DNA of 64,000 bases, taken from contig NZ_CP108383.1 of the NCBI RefSeq assembly GCF_035958815.1, forward strand, positions 992,001 to 1,056,000. Reading direction: 5' to 3'. The DNA is from Nocardia sp. NBC_01327 (GTDB taxonomy: Bacteria; Actinomycetota; Actinomycetes; Mycobacteriales; Mycobacteriaceae). Positions 1 through 8,249 of this stretch are shown here, in pieces (the first letter of the stretch is position 1; each line of letters opens with the position of its first letter). The position numbers and the translations under genes were made by a program. The notes beneath the pieces were generated by a model, which worked only from the letters and a program-made list of their open reading frames with translations, was not told the origin of the DNA and searched no databases.

Positions 1-1
1 G

Positions 2-643
2 ACGGTCGCGCTGGTGAACAATGCCATCGCCTTCCCGCTCGCCGCGCTGCTGCTGTTCTGGCTGGCCCGCCGGCCGCTCACCGTGTCCTACCGGCTGGCG
101 CACGGCCGCCGGTACAGCGCCGCCGAACTGGCGCGGGCCCGCTCCGACACCCTGCTGATCGGGGAGCGAGCGGTGTGGGTGCCGTTCGCGGCCTGGATGA
201 TCGCCGGGGTGGTGTGGCCGCTGGCGCTGTCGGCCGCGGGGGCGCATCTGCCGCGGCACACCTTCGCGCATTTCCTCGCGGCCCAACTGGTCTGTGCGGC
301 TATCGCTTTGGCGTATCCGTATTTTCTGATCACGGTGTATTCGGTGCGCTCGCTGTATCCGCAGCTGCTGGCGCGCGGTGCGGTGGGCGCGGCCGACCGG
401 CGGCAACTCACGGCGCTGGCCCGGCGCAGCAGCGTGTATCTGGCCGCGGCGGCCTCGGTGCCCCTGCTCGGCGTGGCCACCGCGACCTTCGTCTCACCGG
501 TGGATCTGGAACTGGTGATCGTGCCCGTGCGGTGGTTGAGCGTGGGCGGCATCCTGGCCTTCGTGCTCTCCTACCGGCTGTTCCGGGTACTCGAAGAGGA
601 CCTGCGGGCACTGGTGCGCGCCATACCCCGGGGCGCCCCGTGA
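2..643 (+). CDS. Partial membrane protein (C-terminal part)
   Basis: The reading frame is open from the left edge (frame of base 2), so the gene probably starts outside the window, although a GTG at 14 could also initiate. The visible ~213 residues hold about five hydrophobic segments (near residues 8-20, 60-80, 92-118, 145-165 and 170-195) separated by Arg-rich loops, so this is an integral membrane protein. A segment with an LYPQLL motif lies between helices 3 and 4. I do not recognise a catalytic domain; it may be the membrane part of a longer sensor or enzyme whose N-terminus is missing. It ends 19 bp before the next start, so the two may be co-transcribed. Confidence 0.55.
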   Translation, partial: TVALVNNAIAFPLAALLLFWLARRPLTVSYRLAHGRRYSAAELARARSDTLLIGERAVWVPFAAWMIAGVVWPLALSAAGAHLPRHTFAHFLAAQLVCAAIALAYPYFLITVYSVRSLYPQLLARGAVGAADRRQLTALARRSSVYLAAAASVPLLGVATATFVSPVDLELVIVPVRWLSVGGILAFVLSYRLFRVLEEDLRALVRAIPRGAP

Positions 644-662
644 TTACGTAAGGTTGGCCCCC

Positions 663-1346
663 GTGAACCGCGGCAGTGTCGAAACTTCCCTGGCGGAACT
701 CGCGGCGCGTATCCGGCGGCGGGCGGACGGTTTTCCCGGCCGGTTCGTCCTCGGGATCGCCGGGCCGCCCGGTGCGGGCAAATCCACTCTCGCCCGCGGC
801 ATTCGGGATGAACTCAATCTGGCGGCGGGCGAGGCGATCGCCGAAGTCGCGCCCATGGACGGCTTCCACCTCACCAATGCGCAATTGGTCGCGCTCGGGG
901 ATATGGGACGCAAGGGTGAACCCGACACCTTCGACGCCGGGGCGTACGTCGACCTGCTGCGGACACTGCGCGGCACGCCCCTCGGCAGGCCGGTGCCCTG
1001 GCCCACCTACAGCCGTGAAACCCACGAACCCGTCCCCGGCGGCGTCGTTTTCGACCGGCAGACCATCGCCATCACCGAGGGCAACTATCTGCTGCTCGAC
1101 GACGACATCAGCCCCGGCTGGTCCGCCGTCCGGCCGCTGCTCGACGAGACCTGGTACCTGGACGTCCCGCGCCCGGTCATCGAACAGCGACTGCTGCGCA
1201 GGCATATTCGCGGCGGCCGCACCCCGGAAGCGGCGAAAACAAAAGTCGCGCAGAGTGATCTGGTCAATGCGCGGCTCGTGGAGGGCACCCGGCTGCGCGC
1301 CGATCTGGTGCTGCGCAAAGCCGGGCGGGCCTACCGCATCGTCTAG
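663..1346 (+). CDS. Nucleoside/nucleotide kinase family protein (P-loop, uridine kinase/YggC-like)
   Basis: A 227-residue soluble P-loop kinase. A Walker A motif GPPGAGKST lies near residue 40. The MDGFHL motif and the YSRETHEP segment are typical of the uridine kinase/phosphoribulokinase/pantothenate kinase superfamily, in particular the actinobacterial subgroup annotated as nucleoside/nucleotide kinase family protein. It should phosphorylate a small hydroxylated substrate with ATP; which one cannot be read from sequence. I chose GTG 663 because AAGG at 650-653 is 9 nt upstream; a TTG at 654 is in frame but too close to that site. Its stop overlaps the stop of the convergent PfkB gene by 4 bp. 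Confidence 0.8.
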   Translation: MNRGSVETSLAELAARIRRRADGFPGRFVLGIAGPPGAGKSTLARGIRDELNLAAGEAIAEVAPMDGFHLTNAQLVALGDMGRKGEPDTFDAGAYVDLLRTLRGTPLGRPVPWPTYSRETHEPVPGGVVFDRQTIAITEGNYLLLDDDISPGWSAVRPLLDETWYLDVPRPVIEQRLLRRHIRGGRTPEAAKTKVAQSDLVNARLVEGTRLRADLVLRKAGRAYRIV

Positions 1347-2215
1347 CGGCGCATCCAGGCGCGCGTGCCCGCCGAAGCGCAGGACCGGGCGGCCACCTCC
1401 GCCGCATGCCGCAGTGCGAGCGGGAAAGGCTCACCCGCGGTGTGGAAGTGGCAGAACGCGCCGTGCAGGATATCGCCCGCGCCGAGCGTATCCACCGCCT
1501 CGGTCGCCGGGACCGCGATCGTGCCGCGTTCGCCCGGCATCGAGTACGTGATCGGTTGTGCGCCATGGGTGATCGCGACCTGCGGTACGCCGGCGCCGTG
1601 CAGGTGGTCGAATACCGCATCATCCGAATCCGCCGGCACCCCGGGCGGTGTGAAGGCGGCTGAACAGATGGCGATATCGACCAGCGGTAGTAGATCGCTG
1701 TGCACCTCGCGCCAGCGTCCGGCATCCAGCACCACCGGTACGCCTGCCCGGCGCGCCGCCGCCGCGAGCCGCAGTGCGGGCTCGGCATAGTGCCCGTCCA
1801 CCAGCACCACCGCCGCACTGTGCAGGTGTTCGGCGGCGGTGCTGTCGAACGGAGCGTGCACCCGGGAACCGTCCAGCGACACGATGGTGCGGGTGGCCGC
1901 GGCAGTGGCGACAATGATCGAGGACACCGGCGGCTGCTGATCACCATCGGGGGTGAGATCGGTGATCCCCACCCCGTGCAATGCCAGATCACCGCGAATC
2001 AGTTCCGCCAGTGGATGTTTGCCGAGCGCGGTCACCAGCGTCGGCACCCGGCCGGACAGGAACGCGTACGCCACCGCCGCATTGGCGGCCGGCCCGCCCG
2101 CGCCGAGGAACAGTTCATCGGCCTGCGTCTTGCTGTCCTCGGCCGGATACCGCTGTACGGCATAGGCGAGATCGAGCGTCGACAGTCCGGCGAACACCGC
2201 TCCGTTGTTGTTCAT
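1343..2215 (-). CDS. PfkB-family carbohydrate kinase
   Basis: 290 residues of the ribokinase/PfkB fold. The N-terminal half carries the GAGGPAANAA motif (PfkB signature 1 type) and the C-terminal part carries DTLGAGD, where the Asp of GAGD is the catalytic base and the Gly-rich turn forms the anion hole. The substrate is probably a sugar or a sugar-like nucleoside; the sequence does not decide. Start ATG is at 2213-2215, within GTTGTTGTTCAT read on the other strand. It converges on the upstream P-loop kinase and is divergent from the TerD gene, with only 51 bp between the two starts. Confidence 0.8.
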   Translation of the reverse strand: MNNNGAVFAGLSTLDLAYAVQRYPAEDSKTQADELFLGAGGPAANAAVAYAFLSGRVPTLVTALGKHPLAELIRGDLALHGVGITDLTPDGDQQPPVSSIIVATAAATRTIVSLDGSRVHAPFDSTAAEHLHSAAVVLVDGHYAEPALRLAAAARRAGVPVVLDAGRWREVHSDLLPLVDIAICSAAFTPPGVPADSDDAVFDHLHGAGVPQVAITHGAQPITYSMPGERGTIAVPATEAVDTLGAGDILHGAFCHFHTAGEPFPLALRHAAEVAARSCASAGTRAWMRR

Positions 2216-2266
2216 TCGCCGACGATACGGGGCTACCGTTAAGGAAACGGGGAGATAAGGCAGACA

Positions 2267-3694
2267 ATGGAATTGACCAAGGGCGCGAACGCGCCGATCG
2301 ATACCGACGAGGTCGTCGTCGAGGTCACCGCGTCGGCGCCGGTGGATGTGGCGGCGCTGCTGCTCACCGCCGCGGGAAAAGTCCGCTCCGACAACGATTT
2401 CATCTTCTACAACCAGCCGAACGGGCCGGGCGTGACCGCACAACCGCCCAATACCATCCGGATCGCCACCGGTCAGGTGCCCGCCGAAATCGACAAGGTG
2501 GTGGTCACCGCCAGTCTGGACGGTTCCGGGCCCGCCAACTGGGGCACCGCCGGGCGGCTGAGCGTCGCCCTCATCGACCCGCGGCGGCACACCACCCTGG
2601 CCACCTTCGCCCCCGCCGATCTGACCACCGAAACCGCCTTGATCGCGGTGGAACTGTATCGGCGGCAAGGTGTCTGGAAGGTGCGCGCGGTCGGTCAGGG
2701 ATATGCCGATGGACTCGCGGGCATTGCCACCGATTTCGGGATCACCGTCGACGACGAGCCGCAACCCCTCCCGCAGGCCGCGCCCGCGCCGCCGATGGTT
2801 CCGCAGCCGATGCCGCCGACCGCCTCGCCGCCGTATCGACCGGCCGCGCCGTATCAGCAGCCGCCCTATCAGCCGCCGGCGTCGTACGGGCAGTCCCAGA
2901 CTTATCCACAGTCGATGTCCCCACCACCGGTGTCCTACCCACAACCGCCAAGTTATCCACAGCCTGCGGGTTATCCACAGCCGATATCCCCACCTGCGGC
3001 GGCTTACTCACAGCCGCCGAGTTATCCACAGCCACCGTCGTATCAGCCGCCGCCACCGCCCGGTGCGCCGCCCGCCCCCGCACCGCCACCCAGGTTCGGC
3101 GAGTCGACGGTGAATCTGGACAAGGGCCGGGTCTCGCTGAGCAAGGGCGAGACCGTCTCGCTCACCAAAAAGGGCGCGCCGTCGCTCACGCGGGTGCGCA
3201 TGGCGCTCGGATGGGATCCGGCACGGCGCGGCAAATCCATCGATCTGGATGCCTCCGTGGTCGCCTACAACAAACGCGCCAAGGATCTCGGCAAGGTCTG
3301 GTTCGTGAAACTCACGGGATTCAAAGGGGCCATTCGGCATTCGGGCGATAATCTCACCGGCGCCGGAAAGGGCGACGACGAGGTGATCTCGGTGGACCTG
3401 TCGGCGCTGCCGCCCGATGTGTATGCGCTGGTATTCACCGTGAACTCGTACTCGGGCCAGAAATTCGACGAGATCAAGAGTGCGTTCTGCCGACTGGTGG
3501 ACGACAATTCCGGCGCCGAACTGGTGCGTTTCGAATTATCGCGCGGCGAGGCGCGCACCGGCCTGTTCATGTGCATGCTCACCCGCAGCGCACAGGGCTG
3601 GAATATGACCGCCCTCGGCGAATACGGCGACGGCGCGACGGTCAGCAAAATGGTCGATCCGGGCAAGCGATTCGTGCTGGCCACCGTGCACTGA
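2267..3694 (+). CDS. Double TerD-domain protein with Pro/Tyr/Gln-rich linker
   Basis: 475 residues. Residues 1-165 form a TerD-like domain (starting MELTKG). Residues about 168-280 are a low-complexity linker rich in P, Y, Q and S, with repeated SYPQP units. Residues about 283-475 are a second, more canonical TerD domain (VNLDKGRVSLSKGE start, then DLDASVVAYN and YALVFTVNSYSGQKF). TerD domains bind Ca2+ and occur in tellurite- and stress-associated clusters; the role here is unknown. The RBS GGAGATAAGG precedes ATG 2267. In part of the linker the codons are AT-biased (TAT CCA CAG) compared with the rest of the gene, which creates repeated TTATCCACA words. A strong hairpin terminator follows. 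Confidence 0.85.
   Translation: MELTKGANAPIDTDEVVVEVTASAPVDVAALLLTAAGKVRSDNDFIFYNQPNGPGVTAQPPNTIRIATGQVPAEIDKVVVTASLDGSGPANWGTAGRLSVALIDPRRHTTLATFAPADLTTETALIAVELYRRQGVWKVRAVGQGYADGLAGIATDFGITVDDEPQPLPQAAPAPPMVPQPMPPTASPPYRPAAPYQQPPYQPPASYGQSQTYPQSMSPPPVSYPQPPSYPQPAGYPQPISPPAAAYSQPPSYPQPPSYQPPPPPGAPPAPAPPPRFGESTVNLDKGRVSLSKGETVSLTKKGAPSLTRVRMALGWDPARRGKSIDLDASVVAYNKRAKDLGKVWFVKLTGFKGAIRHSGDNLTGAGKGDDEVISVDLSALPPDVYALVFTVNSYSGQKFDEIKSAFCRLVDDNSGAELVRFELSRGEARTGLFMCMLTRSAQGWNMTALGEYGDGATVSKMVDPGKRFVLATVH
2902..3030 (+). repeat. Cluster of four TTATCCACA words (DnaA-box consensus) inside the TerD linker
   Basis: Perfect TTATCCACA lies at 2902-2910, 2953-2961, 2971-2979 and 3022-3030, all on the same strand, with start-to-start spacings of 51, 18 and 51 bp. 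Related words (TTACTCACA at 3004-3012) lie between. The words encode the Tyr-Pro-Gln units of the linker. TTATCCACA is the classical high-affinity DnaA box; that DnaA binds here is inference. Confidence 0.6.
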
Positions 3695-3712
3695 TCCGGC
3701 ACGCGAAATACG

Positions 3713-3746
3713 CGGGCCGCGAACGGATTTCCCCGTTCGCGGCCCG
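3713..3746. terminator. Bidirectional hairpin terminator
   Basis: A perfect 14-bp stem (3713-3726 with 3733-3746) and a 6-nt loop ATTTCC. It lies between the stops of the convergent TerD and SDR genes, so it probably ends transcription from both sides. Confidence 0.75.
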
Positions 3747-3763
3747 ATCGTCGTGCGCGAGTC

Positions 3764-4603
3764 TCAGTTACCGGTCCCGCGCACCCGCGCTTCGTACGCC
3801 TTGCGGGCGTCGGAATCGACATCGTCGAGGAATGCGTTCTGCGCACCCAGCGCCCGCCCGATGGCATCGCCGACCGACTGCGGCAGCAGCCCGACCACCT
3901 GGGCGATGATCCCGGCCACCGCGGTCACCCGCGCCTTGGCCTTCGGTTCCACGATCAACTTGGCGATCGCGTCCGCGATCTCCTCCGGCTCGGCCGGGCG
4001 CAGCAGCTTGGGAGCCGTGACACCCGATCCCAGTTCGGTCTTCGTAAGCGTCGGCAGCACCGAGGAGAACTGCAATCCGGTGCCCCGGTACTCCTCCCGC
4101 GCCGTATCGGTGAAGCCCAGCACCGCGTGCTTGCTCGCGTTGTAGGTGGCCAGACCCGGAATATGGGTCTCACCCGCCAGCGACGCGATATTGATGACAT
4201 GCCCGCGCCCGCGCGGCAGCATGCGCGCCAGCGCCAGCTTGGAACCGAGAATCACGCCGTACACATTGATATCGAGAATGCGCCGGGTGATCTGATCGGA
4301 TTCGTCCACCACCCGCCCGGTCGGCATGATCCCCGCATTGTTGATGAGCACATCGATCGGCCCGAGCTGCTTCTCGACCTCGTCGAGGAACGCCTCGAAG
4401 GACTGCTGATCGGTGACATCGAGGCGGCCGTACACCTCGAAACCCTGTGCCGCACCGGACTCTTTGACACTGACCTCGTCGATATCGCCGATGGCGATCT
4501 TCGCGCCCAGCGCCTGCAGCGCCTTACCGGTGGCCAGGCCGATGCCGCGCGCACCGCCGGTGATCACCACGACCTTGCCGGTGATCGAACTGAAGTCGGT
4601 CAC
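3764..4603 (-). CDS. SDR-family NAD(P)-dependent oxidoreductase
   Basis: 279 residues, a classical short-chain dehydrogenase/reductase. The TGGARGIG cofactor motif is at residues 15-22, NNAG follows strand 4, a catalytic Ser lies in NIASLAG, and YNASK carries the Tyr/Lys pair. The Asp at the end of strand 2 (GDID) suggests a preference for NAD. Start is GTG 4603 (MTDFSS); its first base is the last base of the TAG of the upstream aldehyde dehydrogenase, so the two are translationally coupled. An alcohol-to-aldehyde-to-acid pathway is a reasonable inference from the pair; the substrate is unknown. Confidence 0.85.
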   Translation of the reverse strand: MTDFSSITGKVVVITGGARGIGLATGKALQALGAKIAIGDIDEVSVKESGAAQGFEVYGRLDVTDQQSFEAFLDEVEKQLGPIDVLINNAGIMPTGRVVDESDQITRRILDINVYGVILGSKLALARMLPRGRGHVINIASLAGETHIPGLATYNASKHAVLGFTDTAREEYRGTGLQFSSVLPTLTKTELGSGVTAPKLLRPAEPEEIADAIAKLIVEPKAKARVTAVAGIIAQVVGLLPQSVGDAIGRALGAQNAFLDDVDSDARKAYEARVRGTGN

Positions 4604-6252
4604 TACTTGGTCCCCTTCACGGTGTCGAACACTGCCTGCACGCTCAACCGGCGCAGCCCGCGCGCACCCGCGGCCCGCATGGCCGCCAGCGAGAACGCCA
4701 GCTTGGTCGGCGAATACGGGAACCACAGCAGCTCTTTGGTCTGCGTGGGCAGGATCGGCTTGGTGATGGCCTGCTGCCGGCAGTACTTGCGCACGCCGTT
4801 CGCACCACCCCAGCGCGCACCCACACCCGACAGCCCCCAGCCGCCCATGGGCAGCGCGAAGCTGAACATATTGGAGAACACATCGTTGATATTCACCGCG
4901 CCCGCATTCAGCTGGCGCGCAATGCGTTCCGCGCGATCCTTGTCGCCGCTCCACACCGAGGCGGAGAGACCGAAGATCGAATCATTGGCCAGCCGAACGG
5001 CTTCCGCCTCATCGGCGACCTTCATGACCGGAATCGTCGGGCCGAAGGTCTCCTCGGTCATACAGGTCATGGAGTGATCCACATCGGCCAGCACGGTCGG
5101 CTCGAACAGCGTGCCGACACCGGTGCGCTTACCGCCGGTGAGCAGCCGCGCGCCCTGCTTCACAGCCTCCTCGACATGCCGCTGCACGATATTCGCCTGC
5201 GCCTCGTTGGCCAGCGCGCCCATGTCGTACTTGGGTTCCCGGCCGTCGACGCCCTGGCGGACCTCCTTCACGGCGGCGGTCAGCTTCTTCAGGAATTCGT
5301 CGTAGACCGGGGCCTCGACGTACACCCGCTCCACCGAAATGCAGACCTGACCGGCATTGAACAGACCGCCGAAGGCGATGCCGTGCGCGGCCCGATCCAG
5401 ATCCGCATCCGCGAGCACAATGGCCGGATCCTTACCGCCCAGCTCCAGGCTGTACGGAATCATGCGCTCGGTGCAGGCCGCGGCGATCTTGCGGCCGGTC
5501 GGCGTGGAGCCGGTGAACTGCACGTAATCGACGGTGGCGACCACGGCCGCACCCGTCTCGCCCGCACCGGTGACCACCTCCAGCACCGGCGGCGCACCGA
5601 TCTCACGCCAGGCCCGGGCCAGCTCCATCGCCGACAGCGGTGTCACCTCGGAGGGTTTCAGAATGACGGCGGCGCCCGCGGCGAGCGCCGGGATCACATC
5701 GATGACCGGCATGGCCAGCGGGAAGTTCCACGGCGTGATGACACCGACGACCGGATACGGCCGGAACACCCGGGTCAGCGACTTCACCCGGGCGAGCGGG
5801 CTGTGCGGTGAAGGATGTTCGTCCGCAAGGAATTTCGCGGCCCGGCGGGCGTAATAGCCGGTGAGGTCGATGGAGAACGCCGGGTCGATGAGAGCGTCGA
5901 TGCGCGCCTTGCCGGTCTCCGACTGCAGCACATCCGCCAGATGATCGGTGTTGTCGACGAACCAGTCCTGCAATTTCAGCAGCCACTCCTTGCGGCCGTC
6001 GGCCCCGATGGCCTCCCACTCGGGCTGATGCAGGCGCAATTGCGCGACCTTCGCGGCGACCGTCTCGGCCGAATCGATCGGCACCGTGCCCGCCAGCTCA
6101 CCGGTCGCGGGATTGCGGACCTCGAACTCGGTCGGCGCGGCAGGCTGCGGGGCGGCCGCGGCGGCCGGTTTCGGTGCGGTTTTGGTTGCCGCGGGCTTCC
6201 GCGCCGCGGTCTTGCGGACGGTGCCCGTCTCGGCGGGTTCGGTATTGGTCAC
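4603..6252 (-). CDS. Aldehyde dehydrogenase, succinic-semialdehyde dehydrogenase type
   Basis: 549 residues of the NAD(P)-dependent ALDH superfamily. The general-base Glu is in LELGGKDP (about residue 267) and the nucleophilic Cys is in NAGQVCIS (about 304). The overall pattern (NFPLAMP, TGSTPTGRKIA, ETFGP) resembles actinobacterial succinic semialdehyde dehydrogenases of the GabD2 type. The first ~45 residues are an unusual Ala/Pro/Lys-rich extension with repeated KPAA/TAPKP units. Start GTG 6252 is preceded by GGGAG 8 nt upstream. It is divergent from a PucR-family regulator, whose family often controls neighbouring catabolic genes, and is coupled to the SDR gene. Confidence 0.8.
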   Translation of the reverse strand: MTNTEPAETGTVRKTAARKPAATKTAPKPAAAAAPQPAAPTEFEVRNPATGELAGTVPIDSAETVAAKVAQLRLHQPEWEAIGADGRKEWLLKLQDWFVDNTDHLADVLQSETGKARIDALIDPAFSIDLTGYYARRAAKFLADEHPSPHSPLARVKSLTRVFRPYPVVGVITPWNFPLAMPVIDVIPALAAGAAVILKPSEVTPLSAMELARAWREIGAPPVLEVVTGAGETGAAVVATVDYVQFTGSTPTGRKIAAACTERMIPYSLELGGKDPAIVLADADLDRAAHGIAFGGLFNAGQVCISVERVYVEAPVYDEFLKKLTAAVKEVRQGVDGREPKYDMGALANEAQANIVQRHVEEAVKQGARLLTGGKRTGVGTLFEPTVLADVDHSMTCMTEETFGPTIPVMKVADEAEAVRLANDSIFGLSASVWSGDKDRAERIARQLNAGAVNINDVFSNMFSFALPMGGWGLSGVGARWGGANGVRKYCRQQAITKPILPTQTKELLWFPYSPTKLAFSLAAMRAAGARGLRRLSVQAVFDTVKGTK

Positions 6253-6323
6253 GATGTGCTCTCCCACGTGCGCTGCATTGCGAACCGGATCGGCTCTGTG
6301 AACTGTGCGACAACTCACTGAAC

Positions 6324-6329
6324 TATGAT
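6324..6329 (+). promoter_or_regulatory. Candidate -10 element (TATGAT) for the PucR regulator
   Basis: TATGAT matches the -10 consensus at five of six bases and lies in the 168-bp divergent region. A short inverted pair TTTGG/CCAAA at 6394-6405, just before the RBS, could be an operator. Both are predictions. Confidence 0.35.
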
Positions 6330-6420
6330 CGTGACACAATTTCGGCAGCACATTCTTGGCCTCGGGGGTCAAGGATTCCGTGCGGTTTTGTACTTTGGAA
6401 CCAAATTCTGGAGGTCCACC

Positions 6421-7668
6421 GTGGTTATGGCCGAGACCAGCCCGGTCGTGCGGCAGTGGATCGCCGACTTCGTCGCGGAAACCCTGCGCACCGAGACCCT
6501 GGAACAGGTCATCACCGACCTCGACAATGCCATCATCGTCCGCATTCCGGAACTGCGTGACCGGGATATGCGCCGCGATCTCGCCGCCAGCACCCGCGCC
6601 CACGCCTTCGAAGTACTCAGCGGGCTCACCCAGGATCGGTTCGACTACCCGGTCCCGGAGCAGGCGCACGCGTTCGCCCGGACCATCGCCCGCCGCGGTC
6701 ACGATGTGCGCTTCCTGCTGCGGGTCTACCACGTCGGCCAGGAGGCCCTGCTCGAGTACATGACCGAGGTGGTCGGCCAGGGGCAACTGCCCGGCGGTAT
6801 CGAAAGAGAGGTGCTGCTAAGGCTTTTCGACCGTTCCACCCGCTGGATCAGCACCTCGGTGGAGACCCTCACCGACACCTACATGCAGGAGCGGGAGAGC
6901 GGACTGCGCGCCGCCCTCAACCAGCGTGCGGAAATCGTGCGCGCCCTGCTGGACGGCGGCGACCTCGATATCGAACTCGCGTCGGCCCGGCTCGGATACC
7001 GGCTCGCGCAACGGCATCTCGCACTGGTGCTGTGGACCGAGGAGCGCCCCGGCCTGGCCCCGCCCGACGGCGTCGAGGATGCGGCCGGACTGCTGGATCG
7101 AGTGGCGACCCGGTGCGCGCTCGCGGTGGGCAACGGCAGCGTCCTGGCCGTCCCCTCCGGCGCCTCCGCGCTCTGGGCCTGGATCGGCCTCGACGACGAC
7201 CTCCCGGACCCCGTGCTGGCCGACTGGCCGGTGGACGCGCCCGTCCGAGTGGCGGTCGGCATGCCCGCGGCGAACGTGACCGGATTCCGCGGCAGCCACC
7301 GCGAGGCGGTCGCCGCCCGGCAGGTCGCCGAACGCGCCCGGCCCGCCCTGCCGCGAGTCCTGCACTATCCGGAGATCGAAGTGGCCTATCTGGCCGGAAC
7401 CGACGAGCTCGCCATGCGGGCGCTCATCGAACGGGAACTGGGCGCGCTCGCGGCGCCCGACGCGCACTCCGCACGCCTGCGCGAAACCCTGCACGCCTAT
7501 TTGCGGGCGCGGCGCAGTCCGGATGCTGCCGCGAAACTACTGGGCGTGCACAAGAACACCGTGCGGTACCGAATTCAGCGCATAGAAGAACTACTCGGGC
7601 GCCCCCTCGAACAACGCGGCCCGCGCCTGGAAATCGCGCTCGACTGCGTCGCCGTCTACGGCGTCTAG
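6421..7668 (+). CDS. PucR-family transcriptional regulator
   Basis: 415 residues. The N-terminal ~165 residues form the helical domain common in actinobacterial PucR/CdaR proteins. The middle (about 170-330) has the divergent GGDEF-like fold of CdaR proteins without a catalytic motif. The C-terminus (about 355-405) is the PucR helix-turn-helix, with the hallmark AAAKLLGVHKNTVRYRIQRIEELLGR. Start GTG 6421 is chosen because GGAGG at 6410-6414 is 6 nt upstream; ATG 6427 is the alternative. It probably senses a metabolite and controls the divergent aldehyde dehydrogenase/SDR pair. The effector is not evident. Confidence 0.85.
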   Translation: MVMAETSPVVRQWIADFVAETLRTETLEQVITDLDNAIIVRIPELRDRDMRRDLAASTRAHAFEVLSGLTQDRFDYPVPEQAHAFARTIARRGHDVRFLLRVYHVGQEALLEYMTEVVGQGQLPGGIEREVLLRLFDRSTRWISTSVETLTDTYMQERESGLRAALNQRAEIVRALLDGGDLDIELASARLGYRLAQRHLALVLWTEERPGLAPPDGVEDAAGLLDRVATRCALAVGNGSVLAVPSGASALWAWIGLDDDLPDPVLADWPVDAPVRVAVGMPAANVTGFRGSHREAVAARQVAERARPALPRVLHYPEIEVAYLAGTDELAMRALIERELGALAAPDAHSARLRETLHAYLRARRSPDAAAKLLGVHKNTVRYRIQRIEELLGRPLEQRGPRLEIALDCVAVYGV

Positions 7669-7672
7669 CGGG

Positions 7673-7948
7673 CTAACTCGCATCCTCGTCGAGGGCGGCG
7701 CCCCGGGCGGCGATCCGGCGCAGCGGCGGCTCTGACTGCGGTGGCAGCTGGCGATCGGGCAACTCCGCCAGCAGCTGGGTGGTGGCTGCCGCAATGGCCT
7801 CCACCGCCTTGTCGACCGCTGGTTTCGTCGCCGTGGTCAAACCCGAGACGCCACTGACCTTGCGCACGAATTCCTGCGCCGCCGCGTAGATTTCCTGCTC
7901 CGTAGCGGCTGGCTCCAGCCCACGCAGGATGGTGATATTTCTACACAT
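7673..7948 (-). CDS. DUF2277 family protein
   Basis: 91 residues with the characteristic start MCRNI and the pattern EEI/QEI-AAA-QFVRKVSG of the DUF2277 family, which is widespread in actinobacteria and of unknown function. The conserved Cys2 and Arg3 at the extreme N-terminus are present. The C-terminal third (RQLPPQSEPPLRR) is low complexity. It converges on the PucR gene with 4 bp between stops. Start ATG is at 7946-7948. Confidence 0.75.
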   Translation of the reverse strand: MCRNITILRGLEPAATEQEIYAAAQEFVRKVSGVSGLTTATKPAVDKAVEAIAAATTQLLAELPDRQLPPQSEPPLRRIAARGAALDEDAS

Positions 7949-8072
7949 GGCCCAGAGAGTAGTCCCGATTCCATTGCATGACAGGGCAAGAATTCAGCGC
8001 AGCCAAAGATCGCACCCCGCCCCCCTCCGAGCGCAGCGAAGGCCGAAGCACCCGAACAACATCCACCCCAAG

Positions 8073-8222
8073 GTCGTGGCCCGCCCGGTTCTGGACTGAC
8101 CGGAGCAATGCCGCGCAGCGGCGAGCGCAGGGAGGGAAGAACCGGGTAACAGGGCCACGACCCGCCGAAGCGAAGCGTAGGCAATTAGACACAGCACCCG
8201 CCGGAGCGAAGCGGAGGCAAAT
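8073..8222. repeat. Intergenic inverted-repeat element, copy A
   Basis: Arms GTCGTGGCCC (8073-8082) and GGGCCACGAC (8152-8161) pair perfectly and enclose 69 nt. That core (TTCTGGACTGACCGGAGCAA... ending AACAGGGCC) is nearly identical, in reverse orientation, to the element at 38458-38526. The right flank has two direct copies of a ~25-bp unit (CCGCCGRAGCGAAGCGKAGG followed by CAAW) at 8162-8186 and about 8197-8222; copy B has one. The last unit supplies a GGAGG at 8214-8218 just before an ATG at 8223. The 301-bp gap 7949-8249 holds no other gene I can support. Confidence 0.75.
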
Positions 8223-8249
8223 ATGGCTGCGCTGAGACACAATCGAGGT

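Noticed and set aside
2902..3030. The DnaA-box cluster as a chromosomal origin.
   Set aside because: It lies inside a coding sequence, there is no dnaA, dnaN or rpmH nearby and no AT-rich unwinding region. A DnaA-binding role remains possible, an origin does not.
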